Shown here piece by piece: positions 45,391 through 55,489 of a stretch of 64,000 bases of DNA (positions within the stretch are counted from its first letter, which is position 1; every line of letters begins with the position of its first letter). Location of the stretch: positions 264,538 through 328,537 of the forward strand of contig NZ_CANMFI010000004.1 of assembly GCF_947497125.1 (NCBI RefSeq), given 5' to 3'. The translations under genes and the position numbers were made by a program. Under the pieces are notes generated by a model. The model was not told where the DNA came from and searched no databases. It was given only the letters and a program-made list of their open reading frames with translations. The stretch comes from an uncultured Polaribacter sp. (GTDB lineage Bacteria; Bacteroidota; Bacteroidia; Flavobacteriales; Flavobacteriaceae).

Positions 45391-45418
45391 AAAAAACCAC
45401 TATTCAGTGGTTTTTTTT
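45391..45418 (+). terminator. Rho-independent terminator
   Basis: AAAAAACCACT-attc-AGTGGTTTTTT, perfect 11-bp stem with A and T runs, so usable from both directions. Confidence 0.9.
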
Positions 45419-45474
45419 ATGCTTTTAATTTTAAATTCTAATGATTCTCACAAAGTACAGATATCAATTAGCTA

Positions 45475-47085
45475 TTATTTTAATCTTGTTAAACTTAAAT
45501 CTTTATTATATTTTAAGATAAATAGCCCTTTGTTTTCTATGACGTCAGATTTGTTTTTATAATAATCGAACTTACTTTCTACTCGATAAGAAGCACCTTC
45601 TTTAAAAGTATCCTCTAAAGAGTTTCCAGAAGCTAGACGCATTAAAACATCATACGTAATATCAAAACCTTTGGTTGCTTGAAAAGATGGAAGTGCATTG
45701 TTCTTTTTAAAATATTGAGAGTTGAATAACTTTGTTGTAATTGACTCTTCATTTACATACTCATCACTTACATACGTTAAATTTACCTTCGCTAATTTTA
45801 AATTAGAGATTTTATCAAATGCCTTTTCTTTATTATAAGTAAAAACACGAACAGTTGTGTCTTCTGGCAAACTAATAAAACTGTTTATTATGTCTGCTAC
45901 TAAAACAGTATCATCTGACGTTAAAACAACCCAATTCTCTTGGTTAGGCTTTAAAATCTCTAAAAAACGATTTTTATCGATATAACCATTTTTAGGTTTT
46001 AAAACACGAACATTATTAATAGAGTCATGTAATTCTAGCGCATTTTTTAAAGATATATTTGCTGTATTAGAAGTCGATTTATTATCGCCCACTAACATAA
46101 TAGTTCCATTTGTAAAAGTATCACTGATAAAAGTTGCTAGCGCTTGTCTAAAAATATTTTTCTCTGGCGATGTTTTAATCAAATTTGAAGAAGTAAATTT
46201 TGATTGACTTTTAGAATACATTGGGTAAATTACGGGTGCATTAACCTGTTTAGCAATGTAACTAGCCTCTTCAGAATACAATGGACCTATAATAACATCA
46301 CTTTCTTCTAAATTATTTTCTCTTATAATCTCTTTAATTTTAGTGCTATTCTTTTGTGTATCAAAAACGTTTACATCAATTGTAACACCTTGCTTTCTTA
46401 AAGAATCTACCGCAATCATGGCACCTAAATAAAAATCGGTTACAATATTTGCTAATCTACTATCGTCAAAAAGTTCGTTTGCTTTTATACTATCATTTTC
46501 TTCAGTAATAAAAGGAAGCATTAGTGTTGCCTTTAAAGAAACATCTGCAGTTACAACATCTTCATAAACAGTTTTTTCTTTTGACGTTTCACCTTTTATA
46601 ATAGGCCTTATTTTTAATATTTGTCCAATTTTTAAACCTTCCGATAAAACAGGGTTTAATGTTAATAAATCTTGTTCTGTTACATTATAAAAACGTGTTA
46701 AACCATAGATAGTTTCTTTTGCTTTTACATCATGTATGATGAAATTTAGACTCAGAGAATCTAACTTTTGTTTAGAAACATCTTTTATAAAATCTTTAGA
46801 AACAGTATCAACTTTAACCTCTTTATCAGTTGTTTTTTTTGTTACTTCTTTTTTAGAAACTGTTTTACCAGTATTGGGTATTATAATTAAAGAATTTACT
46901 TCTGGATTTCTTCCAACATCTGGATTTAAACGAACTAAGTCTTTGGTTTTTACATCCAATCTCTTCGCAATCGTTTTTAATGTTTCACCTTCCTTAACTT
47001 TATACTGTATGTATTTTTTTTGTTGACCACAAGAAATTGTGAACGTTAAAATACACAGAAAAACAAAAAATTTTAAATGTTTCAT
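45475..47085 (-). CDS. LysM-domain lipoprotein with periplasmic-binding-protein fold
   Basis: A 536-residue lipoprotein; start at ATG 47085 (MKHLKFFVFLCILTFTISCG, lipobox C19), as an earlier in-frame start overlaps guaA. Two LysM motifs follow: IQYKVKEGETLKTIAKRLDVKTKDLVRLNP (about 25-55) and HDVKAKETIYGLTRFYNVTEQDLLTLNP (about 115-145). The rest (about 175-536) resembles a type 1 periplasmic binding fold (VIGPLYSEEASYIAKQVNAPVIYPMYSKSQ). It would sit on peptidoglycan and sense a ligand or regulate wall enzymes in the manner of LpoA. Function inferred. Confidence 0.85.
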   Translation of the reverse strand: MKHLKFFVFLCILTFTISCGQQKKYIQYKVKEGETLKTIAKRLDVKTKDLVRLNPDVGRNPEVNSLIIIPNTGKTVSKKEVTKKTTDKEVKVDTVSKDFIKDVSKQKLDSLSLNFIIHDVKAKETIYGLTRFYNVTEQDLLTLNPVLSEGLKIGQILKIRPIIKGETSKEKTVYEDVVTADVSLKATLMLPFITEENDSIKANELFDDSRLANIVTDFYLGAMIAVDSLRKQGVTIDVNVFDTQKNSTKIKEIIRENNLEESDVIIGPLYSEEASYIAKQVNAPVIYPMYSKSQSKFTSSNLIKTSPEKNIFRQALATFISDTFTNGTIMLVGDNKSTSNTANISLKNALELHDSINNVRVLKPKNGYIDKNRFLEILKPNQENWVVLTSDDTVLVADIINSFISLPEDTTVRVFTYNKEKAFDKISNLKLAKVNLTYVSDEYVNEESITTKLFNSQYFKKNNALPSFQATKGFDITYDVLMRLASGNSLEDTFKEGASYRVESKFDYYKNKSDVIENKGLFILKYNKDLSLTRLK

Positions 47086-47090
47086 ATGTT

Positions 47091-48626
47091 TTATTCCCAT
47101 TCTATAGTAGCTGGTGGTTTAGAACTAATATCGTACACAACTCTATTAACACCTTTTACTTGATTTATAATTTTGTTGGAGGTCTTTTGTAAAAATTCAT
47201 ACGGTAAATTTACCCAATCAGCAGTCATCCCATCAGTACTTTCTACTGCTCTTAAGGCAACTACTTTTTCATACGTTCTTTCATCACCCATAACTCCTAC
47301 AGAGTTTACAGGTAATAACATTGCACCGGCTTGCCACACTTTATCATACAAACCGTCTTCTTTTAATCCGTTGATAAAAACAGCATCTACTTCTTGTAAG
47401 ATACGAACTTTTTCTGCTGTAATATCTCCTAATATACGAATTCCTAAGCCAGGCCCCGGAAAAGGATGGCGCCCTAACAATTCTGCATCAATCCCTAATG
47501 ATGCTCCTACTCTTCTTACCTCGTCTTTAAAAATCATTCTTAAAGGCTCTACTATTTTAAGCTTCATAAAATCTGGTAATCCACCTACATTATGATGACT
47601 TTTTATGGTTGCAGATGGCCCACCATTTACCGATACAGACTCTATTACATCTGGATAAATAGTACCTTGTGCTAACCAAGTAACATTTGTTATTTTATGA
47701 GCTTCATCATCAAAAACTTCAATAAAAGAGTTCCCAATAGCTTTTCTTTTTTTCTCTGGATCAGAAATACCTTCTAATGCTTTTAAAAATCTTGCTGATG
47801 CATCTACACCTTTCACATTTAAGCCCATACCTTCGTATTGTGCCAAAACATTTTGAAACTCATCTTTTCGCAAAAGTCCGTTATTTACAAAAATGCAATA
47901 TAAATTTTTACCGATTGCTTTGTTTAATAGAACTGCCGCAACGGTAGAATCTACTCCGCCTGATAAACCAAGAACAACTTTATCATTGCCTACTTTTTCT
48001 TTAATGGCATTAACGGTACTTTCTACAAAAGAATCTGGAGTCCATGTTTGAGCAACACCTGCAATTTTAACCAAAAAGTTTTCTAACAGTTGTTTACCAT
48101 CTGTAGAGTGATACACTTCTGGATGAAATTGAATGGCATAAGTATCTTCTTCATTAATTTTATAAGAAGCATTTTCTACATCTTTTGTACTAGCTAACAG
48201 AACTGCATTTTTAGGCAATTCTTTAATTGTGTCTGAATGACTCATCCAAACCTGGCTTCCTTTAGAGATCCCTTCAAAAAAGATTTCTTCACTTTTGATA
48301 AAAGATAAGTTTGCTCTACCATACTCTCTTGTATTCGAAGGCGCTACTTTACCACCAGAAAAATGGGCTAAATATTGTGCACCATAACAAACTGCCAATA
48401 AAGGTTTTTTACCTCTAATTTCAGATAAATCTGGATGTAAAACATTTTCTCCTCTTACCGAATTTGGGCTACCAGATAAGATAACCGCTTTAAATTCTGT
48501 ATGATTTTTTGGAAGGTGATTATAAGGGTGAATTTCACAATAAATGTTTAATTCTCTAACTCTTCTGGCAATTAACTGAGTGTATTGCGAACCGAAGTCT
48601 AAAATAAGTACGTTGTGTTGTTGCAT
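47091..48626 (-). CDS. guaA: GMP synthase (glutamine-hydrolysing)
   Basis: Converts XMP to GMP. From ATG 48626 the protein has 511 residues ([22 protein letters not shown]). Class I amidotransferase domain with C80 ([11 protein letters not shown]) and [11 protein letters not shown]-pyrophosphatase domain with the P-loop [14 protein letters not shown]-terminal dimerisation domain ending PPATIEWE. Two extra N-terminal codons begin with TTG and are not needed. Five bp precede the LysM gene start. Confidence 0.97.
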   Translation of the reverse strand: MQQHNVLILDFGSQYTQLIARRVRELNIYCEIHPYNHLPKNHTEFKAVILSGSPNSVRGENVLHPDLSEIRGKKPLLAVCYGAQYLAHFSGGKVAPSNTREYGRANLSFIKSEEIFFEGISKGSQVWMSHSDTIKELPKNAVLLASTKDVENASYKINEEDTYAIQFHPEVYHSTDGKQLLENFLVKIAGVAQTWTPDSFVESTVNAIKEKVGNDKVVLGLSGGVDSTVAAVLLNKAIGKNLYCIFVNNGLLRKDEFQNVLAQYEGMGLNVKGVDASARFLKALEGISDPEKKRKAIGNSFIEVFDDEAHKITNVTWLAQGTIYPDVIESVSVNGGPSATIKSHHNVGGLPDFMKLKIVEPLRMIFKDEVRRVGASLGIDAELLGRHPFPGPGLGIRILGDITAEKVRILQEVDAVFINGLKEDGLYDKVWQAGAMLLPVNSVGVMGDERTYEKVVALRAVESTDGMTADWVNLPYEFLQKTSNKIINQVKGVNRVVYDISSKPPATIEWE

Positions 48627-48705
48627 GCGCAAAAATACTATTTCATATTAAATTTAAGAACGAAAATCGTTTTTTTTATAAGAAATTTCACCTCTTTATT
48701 AAGAA

Positions 48706-49770
48706 CTAAAAACGATAAACAACTGCATTTAAATTCATACCAGCACCAACAGAAGCAAAAATAACAACATCTCCTTTTTTAACTTCTTGATCTTCTAACT
48801 CGCCTTTTAAAACTAAATCTAATAACGTTGGTACCGTAGCAACAGAGCTATTGCCTAGTTTATGAATACTCATTGGCATTACGCCTTCAGGAACTGGTTT
48901 TTTGTACAATCTAAAAAAACGTTTGATAATTGCTTCATCCATTTTTTCATTTGCTTGGTGTATAAAAATCTTTTTAACATCATTAATTGAGATACCACTT
49001 TTGTCGAGCGCAATTTTCATTGCCGCAGGCACTGCTGTTAAGGCAAATTCATAAATTTTTCTACCCAACATTTTGATATACCTAACATCTGCATTTTTTG
49101 TCTTGTTATTAGAAGCACCATAAAACAAATAATAGGCTTCTTCTTTTGCAAATGTTTGGGTTGCATGGCTTAAAATACCCGCACCAGAACCACTTGTCTC
49201 TTCTACAATACAAGCTCCTGCACCATCGCTAAAAATCATAGCATCTCTATCAAAATTATCTACAACTCTTGATAGTGTTTCGGCACCGATTACCAAACAT
49301 TTTTCTGCAATTTGAGCCTTAATAAATGCCTGAGCTTGTATAACACCTTCTACCCAACCTGGGCAACCAAAAAGAATATCATAAGCAACACAATTGGGGT
49401 TTTCAATCCCTAATCTATGTTTTACTCTTGAGGCCAAACTAGGTAAAATATCGCTCTGAATGGCACCATGTTTTACGTCTCCAAAATTATGAGCAAGTAT
49501 GATGTAATCTATCTCTTCTGGATTAATTTTTGCCGACTCAATGGCTTTTTTACTTGCAAAATAAGCAAGGTCTGAAGTATTGTATTCTGGCTTTGCATAC
49601 CTTCTTTCTTCAATGCCAGTGATCCCTTTAAACTTTTCGATAATCACTTCATTTTCATCAGAAAAAGCTTCGCCGTTTTCGTTTAAAAAATTTTCATTAG
49701 AAAAATCTATATTTTTCTTTTTAAGTGAAGGCACAAAAGATCCTGTACCTGTTATTTTTGATGAAATCAT
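48706..49770 (-). CDS. 3-oxoacyl-ACP synthase III family protein (FabH-like)
   Basis: A 354-residue thiolase-fold condensing enzyme. The catalytic triad is present: C136 (ILFGCPGWVEGV), H271 (IFIHQANEKMDEAI) and N307 (HKLGNSSVATVPTL). Slightly longer than E. coli FabH (about 317), with an insertion near 25-60, as in a Bacteroidetes subgroup. It may initiate fatty acid synthesis or serve a specialised acyl product; the neighbourhood does not decide. Confidence 0.88.
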   Translation of the reverse strand: MISSKITGTGSFVPSLKKKNIDFSNENFLNENGEAFSDENEVIIEKFKGITGIEERRYAKPEYNTSDLAYFASKKAIESAKINPEEIDYIILAHNFGDVKHGAIQSDILPSLASRVKHRLGIENPNCVAYDILFGCPGWVEGVIQAQAFIKAQIAEKCLVIGAETLSRVVDNFDRDAMIFSDGAGACIVEETSGSGAGILSHATQTFAKEEAYYLFYGASNNKTKNADVRYIKMLGRKIYEFALTAVPAAMKIALDKSGISINDVKKIFIHQANEKMDEAIIKRFFRLYKKPVPEGVMPMSIHKLGNSSVATVPTLLDLVLKGELEDQEVKKGDVVIFASVGAGMNLNAVVYRF

Positions 49771-50093
49771 ATTTAAAGTGATTTATATTTTCTTATAGAT
49801 AGATAAACTGGGTCTAAAATACAAAATCCCTAAAAACAAGAATTTCTTTGTTTCTAAAAAAATGATATTCAACACCCGTTTAAAAGAATGTCTTACTTTT
49901 AAATAATTGAGTTGTGTTACTAATTATTTTTAAAACTATCTTACAAATGCTAGTAATAACAGTGTATTTAGTAGTTATTTAAAAGATATCGACCTCTAAA
50001 AAATGTTACTTCTTTTTAAATTAATACGACATTCAACAGCTAAAAAAGGTTCTCTAATTTATTGGTTTAACTAGTTTTTTTTTAAACAAGACG
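49771..50093. other. Intergenic AT-rich spacer
   Basis: Between the FabH-like gene and the structured element at 50094. I see no open frame of note, no tRNA and no strong hairpin here. Confidence 0.6.
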
Positions 50094-50174
50094 GAAACTG
50101 CGTTAGGGATTGAAACAGCATCCTTTTTACTTTTTGTAGTAAAAAGATATCGTGAAAAGCCCGTTAAAACGCCC
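50094..50174. ncRNA. Conserved structured intergenic element (candidate RNA)
   Basis: On the plus strand: CTGCGTTAGGGATTGAAAC, a perfect hairpin (CTTTTTAC 50123-50130 with GTAAAAAG 50139-50146), then GATATCGTGAAAAGCCCG and an AACGCCC end. GCGTT near the start can pair with AACGC near the end, and GGAT with ATCC beside the hairpin. I recall the same core sequence from intergenic regions of many Flavobacteriaceae; it may be one of the unexplained RNA motifs such as flavo-1, but I cannot confirm this or the strand. It ends 8 bp from the cdd stop codon. Confidence 0.55.
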
Positions 50175-50181
50175 AAAAAAA

Positions 50182-50664
50182 CTACAAATAAGAACTATCG
50201 AAAGAATACGGTAGCAAAGAGGTAAGCGAATCTACAAGTACTACATTGCCAATTTCGCCCATAAACAACACTTTAAAAGGTGTCTTTTGATGAATTTCAT
50301 ATTCAGACAATGCTTGCCTGCATGCGCCACAAGGACCGATGGGCTGATCTACTGTTTTAAGCGTAGAGCTTGCTGAAATTGCTAACTTTTTAATTTTAAC
50401 ACCCGGAAAACTTGCTCCGGCATGCCAAACCGCAACCCTTTCGGCACACATACCCGATGGATAGGCTGCGTTTTCTTGGTTGTTGCCAATAACAACTTCT
50501 CCGTTTTCGAGTAACAATGCTGCACCTACATAAAACTTAGAATAAGGAGCATAGGCTTTTTTTCTGGCCTCAATTGCTTTGTTCATTAACAAAATATCTT
50601 CTTTTGGCAATTCTGACAAAGTATTATAAATGGTTGCTGAAGCGGTTATTTGAGTTTTTTTCAT
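50182..50664 (-). CDS. cdd: Cytidine deaminase
   Basis: Zinc hydrolase converting (deoxy)cytidine to (deoxy)uridine for salvage. 160 residues, the homotetrameric size. Motifs: YSKFYVGAALL, zinc ligand/proton shuttle CAERVAVW (the C-A-E box), and GPCGACRQAL (second and third cysteines). It is downstream of porV (73-bp gap) and may be the last gene of the porU-porV unit. It complements uridine kinase at 36.8 kb functionally. Confidence 0.95.
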   Translation of the reverse strand: MKKTQITASATIYNTLSELPKEDILLMNKAIEARKKAYAPYSKFYVGAALLLENGEVVIGNNQENAAYPSGMCAERVAVWHAGASFPGVKIKKLAISASSTLKTVDQPIGPCGACRQALSEYEIHQKTPFKVLFMGEIGNVVLVDSLTSLLPYSFDSSYL

Positions 50665-50737
50665 GGTGTATATAGGGCAAAAAAGCAGTCATTTACCGAC
50701 TGCTTTGTAAGATCATAAAATAAAATATTCACTGAGA

Positions 50738-51874
50738 TTAATAATCATCATAAATTTCTCCTAAATCAAAAGATAAAGAAAAACGCAAAGAGTTTTCTAG
50801 AGGGTTATTTACATCAGATGAATTTATTAGGTAAGATAAATCTACATTTAAAGCATTTGTTTTAAAACCACCGCCTAATGTAAAATATTGTCTATTTCCT
50901 TTGTCTTGACTTTCATGAAAATACCCCGCTCTTACAGCAAAAGCATTGTTGTATAAATACTCTGCACCTAATGCATAGGTAAATTCTTGTAGTTCTTCTT
51001 TAAAGCCTCCTGGTGCATCGCCAAAAGATTTAAAAATACCACTAACCCACTCGGTTTCTCTTTCTGAACCATCTAACTGAGGCGTTGGCACTAATAACTT
51101 TGTAAACTCTACATTGGTAGATATGGTGTTGTAATCGTCTAAAATAAAATCGAAACCACCACCTAGCTTAAGATTTGTAGGTATAAAATCGGCATTATTT
51201 ACATCGGTAGTGTAATTTACCTTTGGACCAATATTGGCAATGTTAAACCCTAGTCTATAACGTCCATTAAAATTACCATAATTTTCTTCTAAAGATTGAT
51301 AATATCCAGAAACATCAACGGCAAAAGAGTTAATGGGTTGTATGTTACCAGAAACACCTGTTAAGGTTAAATTAGATCTTAAATATTTTAAGGCAACACC
51401 CATTGAAAAAGTTTCGCTTAATTTTAAAGAATATGCACCGGTTATTGCTAATTCGTTAGGGTTAATTGTTCCGTTTGGTATTCCGTTACTATCTGTTAAA
51501 TCGATTTGCCCTAAAGAAAAGTATTTTAAATCTGCACCCCAAGCAGCATTTTCACTAAATCTATTCATGTAAGAAAGGCTCCCTGTAAAAATATCATCGG
51601 TAAGGTTTCTTAGCCATGGCGAGTAGGTAATACCTGCTTTTATTTGACGATTACTAAATGCCATTTTAGCTGAGTTGTGAAAAAGTGAAAAAGCGTCTGC
51701 AGAAGTAGCGACACCAATATCTCCCATACCACCAGCTCTTGCATCGGGTGTTATTAATAAAAACGGAATTGCTGTGGTAATACCGCCTACCTGACGGGTA
51801 TCTATTTCTGTTTGTGCAGAAACCTTTAAACTAGCAAGCACACAAAGTGCAATACAAAATCCTATTTTTCTCAT
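50738..51874 (-). CDS. porV: Type IX secretion outer-membrane protein PorV
   Basis: A 378-residue FadL-like beta-barrel protein that shuttles T9SS cargo to the attachment complex with PorU. Signal peptide 1-20 (KVSAQ). The N-terminal AIPFLLITPDARAGGMGDIGVATSADAFSLFHNSAKMAF is a PorV signature. The C-terminus RFSLSFDLGEIYDDY ends the barrel. 16 bp after porU. Confidence 0.95.
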   Translation of the reverse strand: MRKIGFCIALCVLASLKVSAQTEIDTRQVGGITTAIPFLLITPDARAGGMGDIGVATSADAFSLFHNSAKMAFSNRQIKAGITYSPWLRNLTDDIFTGSLSYMNRFSENAAWGADLKYFSLGQIDLTDSNGIPNGTINPNELAITGAYSLKLSETFSMGVALKYLRSNLTLTGVSGNIQPINSFAVDVSGYYQSLEENYGNFNGRYRLGFNIANIGPKVNYTTDVNNADFIPTNLKLGGGFDFILDDYNTISTNVEFTKLLVPTPQLDGSERETEWVSGIFKSFGDAPGGFKEELQEFTYALGAEYLYNNAFAVRAGYFHESQDKGNRQYFTLGGGFKTNALNVDLSYLINSSDVNNPLENSLRFSLSFDLGEIYDDY

Positions 51875-51890
51875 AAAATATTATTTATTT

Positions 51891-54800
51891 TTATTGAAGA
51901 ATGACTAATTTTTCATACTTCTGGGCAACAATATTACTAATTGTTGCGGTTACTTTTAATTTATAAATATAAACTCCTTTTCCTATTTTTTGACCAAAAT
52001 CATCTAAACCATTCCATGTTATACTTCTAGACAAACTACCCGCTGTAAGTACATTTTGATTAATTGTTTTTATCAACTTACCCGAAACTGTAAAAATTTG
52101 AACTTGTACTTCTAACGGTTCATTAGGCTTATTGTGATGAAACCAAAATTCGGTGTAATTTACAAAAGGATTTGGATAATTTAAAACATTTTCTAAATTT
52201 AAAATAGCATCACTAACAACCACAAAGTTTAACGTAGCTTCAGATGAATTATTATACGTATCCCAAGCTTTTATTTTTAAGGTATGCGGACCAACTTCTA
52301 AATCTCTTAATCGATATGTAACTTTACCATTTGTAAAATCATTTAATTCCGTTTGATAAAAATCATTTAAAATAATTGGGTTAGCCGTATCATCATCTAA
52401 AACAGCTACAATATCATGGTCTACAGAGGTTATCGAAGTATTTATACCACTAAAATCTGATAGGGCAATTATTAAATTCGGAGACGCATTTGTATTACCG
52501 CCATCAATAAAAGACTCATCATTCATGTAGGGTTTTATTTCTGGTCCCATAGTATCTTCGGGAGCATCTTTATTAATACCACCAACAAAAACATCAAAAT
52601 TAAAACCAGATTTATCTATTTCTCCGTTATCTGCATAAAAACTTAACTTTCCTTTACCGAATGCAATTTTAATATCTTTAGGAACTATAAACTCGAATTT
52701 AAAAGCGCCTTCGGTTACGGTCGATTTCCCTTTAAATATCTTACTATCTTGGGTGTCAAAAACCATTTGAATTCCAAAACCATCATTGTCTAGGGTTGTT
52801 TTATCTATCGGTTTATCGAAAATAGTTGTAGACAAAGTTCCATTAAAATCGGTTAACACCTCATCTAACTCATTGACAACAACCCCTTCAATTTGTACTT
52901 TAGACAAGGCTTTTAAGGTGTCTAATGATTGCGATATTAAAACCCCATTCATTTTTGTTATTTTTATATTGGGTTTTGGCACAGCCAACTTCATGGCCGG
53001 ATCACCAAAATGATAAATGAAAAATTTCTGAGAATTAGAAAACTGATTTTTAGTTTTCATTAAAGAAGCTGCAATGGTTAAATCTTCATTATTAAACTCT
53101 AGTAAAGTTCTTATTAACTGCTCATTAAAACGCTGTCCTACATTAATAAAAACCTCTCGTGTGGTGGTAACCATACTTGCAGCACCACCTGTAGGATTTT
53201 TAAGAGTTAACTCGCCAGCCGTAATTCTATTCGGGTTATCAAACCTAGAAAAATCGCAAGTAACCGTAATTAAAAGAGGCAAACTATTAAGGTTACTAAG
53301 ACTTTGAATTTGTGGCTTGTCGAAAAACTTTTCAGACGCAAAACCATCTTCACCACCATGACCAAAATAATCAAAAACCAAAGACCCTTTTTCAATGGCG
53401 TTTGTAATTGCTGTTTTTACCGCAGGATAGCGCTCGCCTCCTGAAGAGTTTTCTTGCACATAAGCATCTGCAAAAATTTTATTTACATTAAAAATAGGTT
53501 TATTTGCTCTAATTTCATCAGCGATGTTTTCTACACCTTGGGCTATTACCTCTTCTCCGGTAGCATCTATATCATCTGCCAATAAAGTGATGGTGTTTCT
53601 CCAATCTCCGATAGAAGATTTTGCGTAATATGCTAGAATTTTATCGACAACCGTTTTTGCTTCTGCAATCGTATTTACAGGTATTCGACTAGAAGCTACA
53701 TCAATCGTATGGCTTGGAGACATTGTACCTTCTGTATCGTCTAGCATTACATAAAAATCGTCTGTAACATATGATGTCGCTAGGTTAAAACTATTCTCAG
53801 ATAATTTTACTGGCATAATATTATTATTACCGCTCAATCTGTCTTTATAATCAAAAGAAGCATCGCCAAAAAAACAAACATATTTTAATTTAGTTTCTTC
53901 GGATGAATTGGTGTCATATAGTTGTTTTATAAAATCTCGAATGGCTGTAATATCTTTAGAACCTGATGAATACTCATTATATATTTCATCAACTAAAACA
54001 ACTTTTGTATTTAAATTACTATTGTCTTGATGGTAATTTGCTAATCTTTGTGCCTCACTAGACAATGCCGAACTAGTTATTAATAAATAATTGATGTCTT
54101 TTAAAGAATGTAAATTTTGATTAATAACTTTTGAGTTTGCTATTGCTTTTGGTTTGTAAAAATCATTCTCAGAGATAACAATATATTCTTTTAAAACGTT
54201 TGCATCTTCTTTAAAAGTAAAGTTGGTGTCCGAAGATTCGCTACTAATAGATGCTGGTGATAATGGGTTTGTTACATCCCAAACCTGAAAAATTGCATTG
54301 CTATTTTTAATTGAGAAATTAACTGTATTCGCATTATTTACTTGCTCGAAACTTCGAAAAGAAAACTGTCTATCTGTAGCAATTAATTCTTGTTTGCCGA
54401 CCACTTCTATAAAGTCTAAATAAGCATTTGCAGACGGATTGCCATTATTATTATAGGTAAGTTTAACAGACAACAAATCTGCACTATTAGCCATAGAAGC
54501 GACTCTTTCTGAGGTAAGCGCTTTTGTTAATGAAGTGGAATTAATTCCAGAAAAATTAAGATCATACAACGCTTGGTCATTTACCGAAACTGCTAAAGAT
54601 GTTGAAGTAACAGATGCCGCAACGGCTCTAACCTTAACAGACAATGGTGCATTGGCAACTGCATTAGGAAATGGTATTTTAAATTCTTGAGTATTTTCTA
54701 TATTTAAATCTGTCTTGTAAAACCATTGAGTACCTGCAGAAAGTATATTAAATTCGTCTTTTTCTAAAAAAGTAAACGCATCAAAATCGGTAATTTCAAG

Positions 54801-55286
54801 TTGTGAATTTGAAGTAATTGGTTCTTTTGGTTGTATTCTTTTACCTACTGTACTCGATACCGTTATAAAGTAATAAGCTTCATCAGAATAAATATTTTGT
54901 CGATGGTTTGCGGTATTAGCAACTGGATTAAGTACCCAATCATGCGGCCCGGTAGCATAAAAAAGAATGTAATCTTCATTATCAAAAACACCATCATTTT
55001 CGCCAGAAATAAAAATTGCATTTTCTTGCAAATCAATACTTCTCGGAGTTGCATTTAAAACAGGTAACATTGCGCCACCATTCCCATAAATTTTAATTTT
55101 TCTTGGATCTAAATTTCGAGTAGAAACACCTATTTCTTGTAAAAGATTTTTATCAATCTTAAACACACCAGAAGTATCTACAGAAAACTTATACCAATCG
55201 CCATTAGATAGTACAGAATTGTTAATTTGCGCAGTAAATAGTTGACTAAATAACAGCGTGAAAAAAAATAAAAAACGTGCTTTCAT
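51891..55286 (-). CDS. porU: Type IX secretion system sortase PorU
   Basis: A 1131-residue gingipain-like (peptidase C25) protease that removes the C-terminal signal of T9SS cargo at the cell surface and links it to A-LPS. Signal peptide 1-19. N-terminal PorU beta domain (30-380); C25 domain (about 395-770) with the catalytic dyad H643 (FDYFGHGGEDG) and C677 (LITVTCDFSRFDNP). The end (VLNYPNPFVNYTEFWF, then KGVYIYKLKVTA and KLVIL) is itself a type A T9SS sorting-like domain. Divergent from gldJ, as in other flavobacteria. Confidence 0.96.
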   Translation of the reverse strand: MKARFLFFFTLLFSQLFTAQINNSVLSNGDWYKFSVDTSGVFKIDKNLLQEIGVSTRNLDPRKIKIYGNGGAMLPVLNATPRSIDLQENAIFISGENDGVFDNEDYILFYATGPHDWVLNPVANTANHRQNIYSDEAYYFITVSSTVGKRIQPKEPITSNSQLEITDFDAFTFLEKDEFNILSAGTQWFYKTDLNIENTQEFKIPFPNAVANAPLSVKVRAVAASVTSTSLAVSVNDQALYDLNFSGINSTSLTKALTSERVASMANSADLLSVKLTYNNNGNPSANAYLDFIEVVGKQELIATDRQFSFRSFEQVNNANTVNFSIKNSNAIFQVWDVTNPLSPASISSESSDTNFTFKEDANVLKEYIVISENDFYKPKAIANSKVINQNLHSLKDINYLLITSSALSSEAQRLANYHQDNSNLNTKVVLVDEIYNEYSSGSKDITAIRDFIKQLYDTNSSEETKLKYVCFFGDASFDYKDRLSGNNNIMPVKLSENSFNLATSYVTDDFYVMLDDTEGTMSPSHTIDVASSRIPVNTIAEAKTVVDKILAYYAKSSIGDWRNTITLLADDIDATGEEVIAQGVENIADEIRANKPIFNVNKIFADAYVQENSSGGERYPAVKTAITNAIEKGSLVFDYFGHGGEDGFASEKFFDKPQIQSLSNLNSLPLLITVTCDFSRFDNPNRITAGELTLKNPTGGAASMVTTTREVFINVGQRFNEQLIRTLLEFNNEDLTIAASLMKTKNQFSNSQKFFIYHFGDPAMKLAVPKPNIKITKMNGVLISQSLDTLKALSKVQIEGVVVNELDEVLTDFNGTLSTTIFDKPIDKTTLDNDGFGIQMVFDTQDSKIFKGKSTVTEGAFKFEFIVPKDIKIAFGKGKLSFYADNGEIDKSGFNFDVFVGGINKDAPEDTMGPEIKPYMNDESFIDGGNTNASPNLIIALSDFSGINTSITSVDHDIVAVLDDDTANPIILNDFYQTELNDFTNGKVTYRLRDLEVGPHTLKIKAWDTYNNSSEATLNFVVVSDAILNLENVLNYPNPFVNYTEFWFHHNKPNEPLEVQVQIFTVSGKLIKTINQNVLTAGSLSRSITWNGLDDFGQKIGKGVYIYKLKVTATISNIVAQKYEKLVILQ

Positions 55287-55489
55287 AATTCTATTTCAAA
55301 TAACGGAAATTATTCGGAGATATTTTAAGACAATAACACATAAATTATACTAATCTTAAAAAGAAATCGTTTCATAGAAAGTGATTGTTAATTTACAACG
55401 TTAATTTTATTAATTTACTTGTTTGAAAGTAGAATTATTGTAAATTGCATCACTATTTAATTATACAATAAATAATTTTCAATTAGAAA
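55287..55489. other. Divergent promoter region porU / gldJ
   Basis: A 203-bp AT-rich gap that must hold promoters for both genes. On the plus strand TTG (near 55419) and TAAATTGC (near 55441) about 19 bp apart resemble a promoter with an imperfect -7 box. No other element seen. Confidence 0.4.

Noticed and set aside
50100..50120. GGGATTGAAAC looks like the end of a CRISPR repeat
   Set aside because: Only one copy is present, with no spacer periodicity and no cas genes; it is part of the structured element at 50094-50174.
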